In this document: positions 9,101 to 16,430 of the stretch, piece after piece
How positions within the stretch are numbered: position 1 is the first letter of the stretch
Layout of the letters: each line of letters starts with the position of its first letter
Origin: a virus
Direction: 5' to 3' (one strand)
IMG/VR virus record: IMGVR_UViG_3300013131_000051
Coordinates: 1-56,132 of that record
DNA: 56,132 bases
Program-made: the position numbers and the translations under genes
Notes under the pieces: generated by a model
What the model was told of the DNA's origin: nothing
Seen by the model: the letters and a program-made list of their open reading frames with translations, nothing else
Databases searched by the model: none

Positions 9101-11725
9101 ACCACAGTTTCATACGCTGATCCTTCGAATCCAACCGCGTCACTGTCGGCAACAATTGTTATAAATACTCCGCAAGTCAGTCAATTACCCGTAAACGGTA
9201 ACCCTGCCGTTGAACAATCATATCTACAATTCAATCCTGATTTAGAATATTTTCAACTTATAACAGGAATAACAATTTCAGAATTTAACAATATAAAAAA
9301 TCCAACAGGACTTTCAGGTTTTTTTCCTGAAACTTATTTATATCATAACATGAATTACAGAAGACCAAACTGTAATCTCACTGGTTTTATTACTGAAACA
9401 ATTGCGGATTATATTACTTACATGAGTGATTACCAAAACTACGAAGTTTGTATCTTTGTTAGAGGTGTGGATCCAAACACACCAAAACAAACTATAAACT
9501 ACGATTTATCTCGTATTTTTGGTTATAACTCTTATAACCAAGTTAATATTCAAGGACAGTATTATTTGAATATACCAATACAAGCACTACCAACTGGAGT
9601 AAAACCACGAGAACACGATACATCAACAAATAATATTAATAATTTATACTTTCCTTCATACACTTTTACTGCCGATTCGGGATCCTACACCGCATTCACA
9701 TCCAACTTACCATATTATTATTTAAGCACGGACGATACACTAAGTAATAACTATTCCCCATTTCCAGGATTTTTCAATACAAATACTAATAGCACTTTAA
9801 ATTTACAGCAAACACTTATCAACTCTCAATCTTTACCGGCAATACCATTTTCTTTTTATACTGTCGGGGGCACATATATGAGATGGAATTCAAACGTAAG
9901 TTTCCCTGTTGAATTATTTACGGATAGTGGTGGTAGTTGCAATCAAAATTGTCAAAAACAACAATATTATAATCATCCAATAAATGGCCCATATTTCATA
10001 GCTCAAGCAGGACTTGTATCTACATATTCACCGGCATACTATACATATTCATTATCAGAAATTAATTTCTCAAACTCTAATAGAATAGTTATGAGAAGTG
10101 ACAGATTACCAACTTCTACCGCAACAGAAAATGGTGCACAAATTAATACAGGATATGCGTTACATCAAAATAATAATTTTGCATTTTATGCTATTGGAGG
10201 AGTACTATCACCACCCACAATTAGTACAGGTTTAGATTTACCGAATGGTGAATCTCAAGATCAAGATGATATCACATCAGGTTTGACTAATACTTTAACT
10301 TGCGAGGGAATGGTTCCTTTGGCTTGTTATAGTGGTTCGGGTAATAATGTTGGTGTGTTACCTGCGGGACAATGCTCAATTCCTGCAAATAGAATGATTA
10401 ATGGATGTTACTGTTTATTGAACAAAAGATATGTTGCACAATACGATGATGATGTCAGATTGTTTTTAGAATGGAAAGTTAGATTTACGATGAATTTTGC
10501 CGCTTGTAGGGGTGTATTCGCACAAGTATTTCAAAACAATTGGATAAACGGAGTTCTATATATGTTTAACTTTAATAAAAGACTCCAATTTAGTATAAAT
10601 CCTTCATCACCAACCTATTCATATTGTAAAGATGTAATAATATTTGATGATATAAATAATAATTTTTATTACAGGTCTTCACCTTGGAATAATACAATCC
10701 AAGAATTTATTGGAAAGGCAAGTCCGACCCCAAATCCCAACATTCCCTCATCTCTAATAAACTATCCCGGATATGGTTATAATAAAAGACAAATACAATT
10801 CCCAACCACATTAGTGGATTTAGGTCCGAGAGATTCTTTTATTAATGAAATTTGTTGTAGAACTGATGGAGCATCATATTATGCTGATCAGTTAAAGCCA
10901 ACATCTTACCAAGATAACGCAGATATAGTCCAATTAGGATTTTTATCTAGAATATTAAATCAAGGAGTCAGACAAAGAATCATACCTATCAGTAATGGTG
11001 GAAACAACTCTGAAGGAAAAGGAATTGTTCAGTTTTTTAACAGTAATCGAGGTGGAGATAGAATTGATGGAGATTGGGCTCAAATGTTGTCAATCAACTC
11101 TGAATGGAAAGTTCTACCCTTTACAACTGAAAATTTACAAGGACCTAATGCAAATTCATATATTTTCTTTGGTGACAACTATTATCCCTCTAACCCACCT
11201 TCTGGTGCGGAAATTAAACCTGTACTTGGTTTGTTTTTTCAAACTCCTGAAGAAAGTTTGAGATATAGACAAATAGAATCCCCAGGAATTGAAACATACT
11301 CAATTAATCCTTTAATTCAAAACTACTTTGGTTATCCTAAATCACAACAAGTTCCCCACTATAAATGGAGTTTGAAAAAAAGTAATCCTAATCAGAATAT
11401 TTTCGGAACAGAAGATAATAATTGGTATACTGATATCATAGGACAAGGTTTTTTTAAGAAAAATTATCAAGATTTAGATTTCACAACACCGGGAGAAAAA
11501 TATAAAACAAGTACAACTTATTTGGGTTATATTGCAAACTATACTTTGGCTGGAGTTCCAGAACCATTAATTCCACCAACTGTTGTAAATTTTGGACAAC
11601 CTTTAGGAACACCTAATCAGGCGGTTGTGGTTGGTGCACCATATCACTTCTATTTTGGATTAAATAATGGTAAAACGGCAATCAATAGATTCTATAAACT
11701 TTACGTACCAGTAGAAGAACAATGA
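6161..11725 (+). CDS. Very large baseplate/tail structural protein with internal hydrophobic segment
   Basis: An 1854-residue protein, the largest in the window, not recognised by name. The N-terminal 170 residues look like two transthyretin/carboxypeptidase-regulatory-like beta-sandwiches (GRVFVNNGFGLPNAKISVFIPL with TDTNAEGYRYNLLP, then VKTNESGDFMIFGVPIG). Around residues 570-685 there is a long hydrophobic region with three or four membrane-like helices (starting FDFIFFIFNILINILTFP), followed by a Cys cluster CTSCECQCG. The remainder is Asn/Thr/Ser/Tyr-rich, as in tail fibres. The gene sits after gp6, where T4 has gp7, and overlaps the next gene by 4 bases (ATGA), implying coupled translation. 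It is probably a baseplate or distal tail component; the membrane segment is odd for that role and may act during genome entry. Confidence 0.6.
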   Translation: MPKSYRIRTEVGSDKYINVNLEQDWESLEVLSLKLLANDVYTRMCADYGVVVGRVFVNNGFGLPNAKISVFIPLEDADELNPSITDIYPYKTITDTNAEGYRYNLLPKLPSYRGHQSTGSFPNISDVLMSDTYIEVYDKYYRFTVKTNESGDFMIFGVPIGVQKIVMDIDLSDIGCFSLHPQDLVQQGLATESQVDGAKYKTSTNLRELPQIKNLIFDVDVVPFWGDQDLCQVAITRADFDLTKLANINIQPTAIFMGSIVSTTDDDALKVSCKPKNNTGNLCELVSGPGIIQSIRQTIDSDDQGLPILEQYQIGEGGEVIDSDGTFLVNIPMNLDYVFTNEFGQQIISNDPSKGIPTKGKYRFRFRWQNQQGLQGSFLRANFLVPNIKEYGWSNYTQDPFTNSSTSTYSYTLPIGVVTGATTTINFNQGLADPTAVNVTSYVIYINGVPYTGTLNAIALNVGDTLQIIANPTDPSQPQIINFKQYPQSLFDVYRSYAFSTDWDDYVNVQEAIDCEDTFYEFQYNRIYTTAMFLDRYKNGFGRAKHLGIKEIDNRTCKSTVNTFPVNDIIRNFDFIFFIFNILINILTFPILVLLFVAHLIALLWPILKYVLLFLGPFIVAMGVKAGVDLAYYILSLTDVNLGGPVISVATILQIIGQSLYVLATVAAGIAFTIFYTKFFINNTKNGRIDNFPRIGLPMIAYPDCTSCECQCGNASLDDDFDENTIQQEVQDAQNGLSGSGSGGFDLTVTQPNSLIAPLNSPQSYVISHPNFENDANGNDPYDCGGLNPLFESFTTLITNDDISQDVVVRAVLDFQRMFSGYDVLSSTDPNKYISNEKYLLKSPQPFLFSARKVGGNNLSDRRFFAYPTAITLAQILNEFNTRDKYFYNGTSNVVNSGVNKIKTLVNPTSGSTPFEDQVVVILMNAGSASQIGSGNLLTFQNPLSTNSGPISRTINLTGATLNQFQNNAITGVTTTGITSTTVSYADPSNPTASLSATIVINTPQVSQLPVNGNPAVEQSYLQFNPDLEYFQLITGITISEFNNIKNPTGLSGFFPETYLYHNMNYRRPNCNLTGFITETIADYITYMSDYQNYEVCIFVRGVDPNTPKQTINYDLSRIFGYNSYNQVNIQGQYYLNIPIQALPTGVKPREHDTSTNNINNLYFPSYTFTADSGSYTAFTSNLPYYYLSTDDTLSNNYSPFPGFFNTNTNSTLNLQQTLINSQSLPAIPFSFYTVGGTYMRWNSNVSFPVELFTDSGGSCNQNCQKQQYYNHPINGPYFIAQAGLVSTYSPAYYTYSLSEINFSNSNRIVMRSDRLPTSTATENGAQINTGYALHQNNNFAFYAIGGVLSPPTISTGLDLPNGESQDQDDITSGLTNTLTCEGMVPLACYSGSGNNVGVLPAGQCSIPANRMINGCYCLLNKRYVAQYDDDVRLFLEWKVRFTMNFAACRGVFAQVFQNNWINGVLYMFNFNKRLQFSINPSSPTYSYCKDVIIFDDINNNFYYRSSPWNNTIQEFIGKASPTPNPNIPSSLINYPGYGYNKRQIQFPTTLVDLGPRDSFINEICCRTDGASYYADQLKPTSYQDNADIVQLGFLSRILNQGVRQRIIPISNGGNNSEGKGIVQFFNSNRGGDRIDGDWAQMLSINSEWKVLPFTTENLQGPNANSYIFFGDNYYPSNPPSGAEIKPVLGLFFQTPEESLRYRQIESPGIETYSINPLIQNYFGYPKSQQVPHYKWSLKKSNPNQNIFGTEDNNWYTDIIGQGFFKKNYQDLDFTTPGEKYKTSTTYLGYIANYTLAGVPEPLIPPTVVNFGQPLGTPNQAVVVGAPYHFYFGLNNGKTAINRFYKLYVPVEEQ

Positions 11726-13533
11726 TGACTGTAGACCCTTCAACCAAAATAATTCTTTCAACGCAAAGATTCAAATCCGCACCTAAACAAGATCAATTTT
11801 TGAACGTGCCTTTTGCTCAAAGTTTTAGAAATCTAATCGAATATGATAGGAGTGTAGATGTTAATTTAGCAACAGTATTTGATGAAGAACGACAAGCGTC
11901 AACAGTCTTTAGACCTGTTTCAAAATATACAATTTTATTTGAAAATAGTTTGAGTGGAGCCACAAAATATATACCTTTCAGAAATAATTTATACTACACA
12001 AACGAGGTTGAAAATGCCGCACAGTATTACCCATCGGGTAATGCCAACATTAATGGATTAATTCCAAACCCACCGATAAACCCTTTAGTTCTTTGGAGTG
12101 GATTTCCACAATATTTTGAATTCGATTTTATCAGAACAGACAACAATGTTGTAGGATACACTCAACCACCTAATAATCATTTAAACTTCAAAAACGTTAG
12201 CGCTTCAACTTATAATTGGAGTCATTATGTTAGTTACGCATTCAATAATGATTATAACAAACAATTGTTTGCTTCTGAACCAAGAAAACAAATTACTTGG
12301 AATTGGACGGCATCTGATGGGATTCCATTCTATGTAATTGTTGGAAATAATAACAATACTAATGAAATATCATTCAAATGTCCCGTTAGACATGGGTTGG
12401 AGGTTGGTGAATATGTTTATTTAACAATCAATTATAATGGAATTCAAATATTTCAAGTGGCAAGTTTGGGAAATTCGGGAACAGGTTCAGACCAATTTAT
12501 ATTTAATATAAAAAATATTGGATATACTGGAACAACTTTTAACAGTAATCAACAAGGAACTTTCAGAAGAATTATTAATGCTGTTAATTCTGCAGACACA
12601 ATAAGTAAGTATTATGTTAGAAGACATAGAATTCTTACAAATCCTGAATGCGCAATAGTTGCAAATGCAGGGTTTGAAAGAAACATATATGGTGACAAAG
12701 TAAAATGTGAGGTCGACGCTTTAACACCAGATAATCGAAACAGGACCTCAACAAAAGAAGGAAGTAGAACATACACCCTTTCCTTCAATTGTGATGTTAA
12801 CATACAAGGATTAAGTGACAATCAAGGGAGACCTTTATCTGAATTATTTTTTACTACAATTTGGAGAGGGTATTTTGGGTGGACTAGAAATTTGAAACAA
12901 GGTTGGTATTTTAACACTTTTTTAGAAAACAACAAACCCCAAATTTGGTGGGATGACAATAATATAAACTCGAACCCTTTCATAGGACAAAATAGTTATG
13001 TTTCGCTAATTGGGTCAGGTCCATTTTTTTATAACAATTTTTTACAATCAGGAGACACAATAGATGGAGATTTTTGTGAATGGAATGACTATAATCAATT
13101 TGAAAGGGTTATTTCGGAATATCAACACAAAATAAAATATAATACAAATTGGTTTACCTTATTTACTGATTTCACGCCGACCAATCAACCTGGTTATTTT
13201 TATCAACCACATAGTGTAATTCAAATTGCGGCTTTTTCAGATTATGTCGAAGAAGGAAATGCATTGAACGTTGTTGGAATACCTGATTATTCTTATTACT
13301 CAACGTTAGCGGCACTTTTTAGGTGGAGAGATAAATATCCGTATGGGTACATTGATACTGATGGTATTGGGGTAGATTATCCTTTTTTAAATGATGCACA
13401 TTATCCATACAAAAATACAATATTCAGAATTACGCCAGAATTATTTAATATCCCTAATGATTACGCAACTACAGGTTCAATACCGTTAAACATTACAACA
13501 ATAGCAGATCCTTTATCCGATGAATGCGAATAG
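11722..13533 (+). CDS. Tail/baseplate structural protein, unrecognised
   Basis: A 603-residue protein in the tail operon; I do not recognise its family. It is rich in Asn, Tyr, Phe and Thr with short beta-strand-like segments and no signal peptide or membrane helix, like other virion proteins. Local features include many aromatic clusters (for example FDFIRTDNNVVGYTQPPNNH) and an acidic C-terminus ending SDECE. Its start overlaps the upstream stop (ATGATG; the second ATG at 11725 is an alternative), and its end overlaps the next gene by 14 bases, so all four genes from 6161 to 15498 are translationally linked. By position it could correspond to the T4 gp7/gp8 wedge proteins, but no specific motif supports this. 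Confidence 0.55.
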   Translation: MMTVDPSTKIILSTQRFKSAPKQDQFLNVPFAQSFRNLIEYDRSVDVNLATVFDEERQASTVFRPVSKYTILFENSLSGATKYIPFRNNLYYTNEVENAAQYYPSGNANINGLIPNPPINPLVLWSGFPQYFEFDFIRTDNNVVGYTQPPNNHLNFKNVSASTYNWSHYVSYAFNNDYNKQLFASEPRKQITWNWTASDGIPFYVIVGNNNNTNEISFKCPVRHGLEVGEYVYLTINYNGIQIFQVASLGNSGTGSDQFIFNIKNIGYTGTTFNSNQQGTFRRIINAVNSADTISKYYVRRHRILTNPECAIVANAGFERNIYGDKVKCEVDALTPDNRNRTSTKEGSRTYTLSFNCDVNIQGLSDNQGRPLSELFFTTIWRGYFGWTRNLKQGWYFNTFLENNKPQIWWDDNNINSNPFIGQNSYVSLIGSGPFFYNNFLQSGDTIDGDFCEWNDYNQFERVISEYQHKIKYNTNWFTLFTDFTPTNQPGYFYQPHSVIQIAAFSDYVEEGNALNVVGIPDYSYYSTLAALFRWRDKYPYGYIDTDGIGVDYPFLNDAHYPYKNTIFRITPELFNIPNDYATTGSIPLNITTIADPLSDECE

Positions 13534-14323
13534 AATTAAAATAGTAAAAAGTAGTATCGATGGTTATGTCAACGTTCCAATCAATATGCAGTGGGATTTC
13601 ACAGGTAAAGATCAGGCGATTGATGAATATGAAGTTGAAGTTATTGATCAAGTCATTGGACCTGCCGCAGATTTTGAAATTGCAAGATTTTCACAAAATA
13701 TATTTCCAAACCAAAACACCTCGATACAATATGATTTTTATTTTTATGATTATTCACAACCTATAACCGCAAATACAGTTGGTAATTGGTCGATTTCATA
13801 TCTCAATAATGGATTTAGTGTTAGTGAAATTTATTATTATTCTAAACCATTTACAAAATCTTTTTTTAAGTTGGATTTTTATGATAGTGTAGATGAAAAA
13901 CAACAACAAATTTACTTATCAGTAATTCTTCCAGTTCAACAAGGAACTACACAAGTTGCAACATTATCAAATTTAGTTCCTCAAGTCGATATTAAAAAAC
14001 CTCAGATGATTTTGGACTTTATTGGTGATAAAGAAGGTTTTTTTATCTATTGGTTGAGAAGTAAAAATTTTATAGATATAGATGAATTTTTTGTAACCGC
14101 AAAATTTTTTGATGCAAGAATAGGAACATTCAAACAAATGACTAATACCAAACAAGATTTAATATTACCAAACAAGTTTACTTTCAATAATTCTGATTAT
14201 TTCTATTATAGGTATAAGTTGAATTACTCAACTAAAACATATGAAGTGTTCTCCACCTCAACAAATTTGCGAGTTGGAGATTCAGTAACACCGATAAAGT
14301 GGTATGAATACGTTAACCCATAA
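13520..14323 (+). CDS. Tail-associated protein, unrecognised
   Basis: A 267-residue protein translated in a frame that overlaps the previous gene by 14 bases and touches the next start codon (TAATGG). It has alternating hydrophobic and aromatic residues (YFYYRYKLNYSTKTYEVF, NIFPNQNTSIQYDFYFYDY), suggesting an all-beta structural protein. It opens with INMQWDFTGKDQAIDEYEVEVIDQVIG, which could be a fibronectin- or Ig-like strand pattern. No catalytic motif is visible. The tight coupling with its neighbours is the best evidence that it is a virion part. Confidence 0.5.
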   Translation: MNANRIKIVKSSIDGYVNVPINMQWDFTGKDQAIDEYEVEVIDQVIGPAADFEIARFSQNIFPNQNTSIQYDFYFYDYSQPITANTVGNWSISYLNNGFSVSEIYYYSKPFTKSFFKLDFYDSVDEKQQQIYLSVILPVQQGTTQVATLSNLVPQVDIKKPQMILDFIGDKEGFFIYWLRSKNFIDIDEFFVTAKFFDARIGTFKQMTNTKQDLILPNKFTFNNSDYFYYRYKLNYSTKTYEVFSTSTNLRVGDSVTPIKWYEYVNP

Positions 14324-15498
14324 TGGAACTTCAACAATATAATTTTATAGTATCTCCCGAAAACATTAAAAGTGATTTAGTGTACGTAACGTATACAGGC
14401 GAAACCGATATCACAACAATTATAGATCCATGTTGTTTAACCGCAACAACAATCAGTGCGACTACAACAGGAACAACGGGAGTTTATCTTCCAATGGAGT
14501 ATATATTATCAGGAAACACTGGAGGAACCTCATTTCTAACTGGTTTGAGTGTTAATATAATGTTTACCGAATCTACTGTCGATTTGGGTTATTATACCCC
14601 AACAGACGGAATGATTCTACAACTCGACGTGTTGAACAATTTTATTGTTACTGCAACCACATTAAACCCTTATACTTATACATTCTATAACACTTCTGAC
14701 TTGGAGTTGATAAAATTTTTACAATTAGTTACTTACACAATAAATTGGGGTGACGGTTCCCCAACACAATTAGTTTTGGGCATTACTCCAATTACACATA
14801 CTTATCCTCTTAGTCAAACAAGTTACACAATAACTTTGACGGCAAACTCGCCTTGGGGCATTTCCAAAGTTCAAAAAAAAATCAATATTCCTTTCACAAA
14901 TGTAACAATCTCAAACCCTAATGGTACAATAACATTTTATCCTGCGGGAGGTAGTTGGGCAAACACTCCGTTAAGTTACGATTATATTTTCACAGGAGAT
15001 TCGAATACAAATATTAATGATTATTATTCATATAACTACACAACAGTTCCATTCCAAATCACAGGTTTAACTGTATCGACTGTAAATGATTTATCACAAT
15101 TTGGACCAAAATCAAATTTGTATGATGGCAAATTTAAGTTAGGGTTACAAGTAACTGGAACAACAGGTGCAATAGGAACGTTTTGGGGACCAAATCAATC
15201 TAATACTTATACTGCCTATACGATTAATGGAATAACATACTTAGATTATGAAGATTTTACAATATATGTAACAGATTCATATGGGTTGGCGCCTGGTGAC
15301 ATCGTGTTGAGTGCTCTAACAAAAAATGAGGCTTTAATTAATGTTATTGATCAACCCGAAATTATAACTAATGTCTTTGTAGAAAGGGGTAAATACACCC
15401 CACTCGAAAATATACAAAGAATTGGTGAAGTTGATAATGTAGGTGATTTGGAAAAATATGGATACAAATACTTTAACATCGAAAAAATATCAACATAA
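14323..15498 (+). CDS. Tail protein with PKD-like domain
   Basis: A 391-residue protein. Residues around 130-190 resemble a PKD (polycystic kidney disease) beta-sandwich: YTINWGDGSPTQL followed by ITHTYPLSQTSYTITLTA, the WGDGSP turn being the family hallmark. PKD domains are common in secreted proteins of Bacteroidetes and in phage adhesins. The N-terminal third is Thr-rich (TTTISATTTGTTG). The C-terminal 60 residues (VFVERGKYTPLENIQRIGEVDNVGDLEKYGYKYFNI) look globular and may dock to the baseplate. It ends the overlapping gene block that began at 6161, and is followed by a fresh TATTTAT element. Confidence 0.55.
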   Translation: MELQQYNFIVSPENIKSDLVYVTYTGETDITTIIDPCCLTATTISATTTGTTGVYLPMEYILSGNTGGTSFLTGLSVNIMFTESTVDLGYYTPTDGMILQLDVLNNFIVTATTLNPYTYTFYNTSDLELIKFLQLVTYTINWGDGSPTQLVLGITPITHTYPLSQTSYTITLTANSPWGISKVQKKINIPFTNVTISNPNGTITFYPAGGSWANTPLSYDYIFTGDSNTNINDYYSYNYTTVPFQITGLTVSTVNDLSQFGPKSNLYDGKFKLGLQVTGTTGAIGTFWGPNQSNTYTAYTINGITYLDYEDFTIYVTDSYGLAPGDIVLSALTKNEALINVIDQPEIITNVFVERGKYTPLENIQRIGEVDNVGDLEKYGYKYFNIEKIST

Positions 15499-15499
15499 A

Positions 15500-15506
15500 T
15501 ATTTAT
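15500..15506 (+). promoter_or_regulatory. TATTTAT element before gene at 15525
   Basis: TATTTAT 18 bases upstream of the ATG, immediately after the stop codon of the preceding gene and followed by an A-rich leader. This is the only intergenic gap between 6161 and 21921 longer than two bases, which fits an internal promoter. Confidence 0.5.
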
Positions 15507-15524
15507 TAAAAAAAAGAAAAAAAA

Positions 15525-16430
15525 ATGGCAACAGGTAATTATGGGACAATAAGACCGGCAGACGTGAGCCCCGAGGACGTAGAAATTGTCATGGTCTATA
15601 CACCATCAAGAGATGACACGGAAAACTTTATTTTAACCACTTTAAACGCACAAGATGTTTTAAGACCCTACTTTAACAACAACGAGACTGGTGGAAATAC
15701 TGTGGAAGTTTTAGGGGGATTATACAGTTTAAAATTACCCGCAGATCAATTCACTAGTTTAGGAATTTATACACTTATGATAAGACCAGCACAAATCAGA
15801 ACAACAATAACTGATTGTGGAGTTTTGTCTGCATTACCTAATGTTAAAGGAATTGTAATTGATCTTAATAATGTTCCTGTTGAATACAGAAATAAATTTA
15901 TAAATCAAGGTCTTGTTGGATTTAGAGTTGAGTATCTGAATTCAGACGGGACTAAAATTCCAAATTTTTTCAGAATAATAACTTCATCTTTTTACTGCGA
16001 ACCGGTTATTCAAAACTTGACCAACACAATTCAAAAATCAATTAGATATAGATATGTGGAGGGTGCAACAAATTTGATGTTTTGTACTTTATCACCATCA
16101 TCTTCCCCTACTAACAAACCAAGCGCAACTCCATTCATTGGACAACCTAATCAAAATATTATTATAACAAACACATATTTTAATCCAATTTCAACAGAAA
16201 TTGAAATTGTGGACCAAGACATTTCAACCCTTGCAATTGCCTTATATGGAAACCAAACTAAGTCAATTGAAGACGGTATCTATACAATTTACGATGCTGA
16301 TAATAATATTTATCAACAGTATAACTTATATGAAATCAAAGACCAATTCAACTCTCTACTCTATGAGGTAAGAGAAAACCGAGGCGACAATATTGATTTC
16401 TCTAAGGCATTTAATAATATCACACCTTAA
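15525..16430 (+). CDS. Tail/baseplate protein, unrecognised
   Basis: A 301-residue protein with an N-terminus that reads like a baseplate adaptor (TGNYGTIRPADVSPEDVEIVMVYTPSRD). A beta-rich segment LGGLYSLKLPADQFTSLGIYTLMIRP is followed by a short Ser/Pro/Thr linker (SPSSSPTNKPSATP) and a C-terminal domain. The last codon-stop overlaps the next ATG by one base. I cannot assign it to a T4 gene; gp53- or gp8-like roles are possible from position only. Confidence 0.55.
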   Translation: MATGNYGTIRPADVSPEDVEIVMVYTPSRDDTENFILTTLNAQDVLRPYFNNNETGGNTVEVLGGLYSLKLPADQFTSLGIYTLMIRPAQIRTTITDCGVLSALPNVKGIVIDLNNVPVEYRNKFINQGLVGFRVEYLNSDGTKIPNFFRIITSSFYCEPVIQNLTNTIQKSIRYRYVEGATNLMFCTLSPSSSPTNKPSATPFIGQPNQNIIITNTYFNPISTEIEIVDQDISTLAIALYGNQTKSIEDGIYTIYDADNNIYQQYNLYEIKDQFNSLLYEVRENRGDNIDFSKAFNNITP

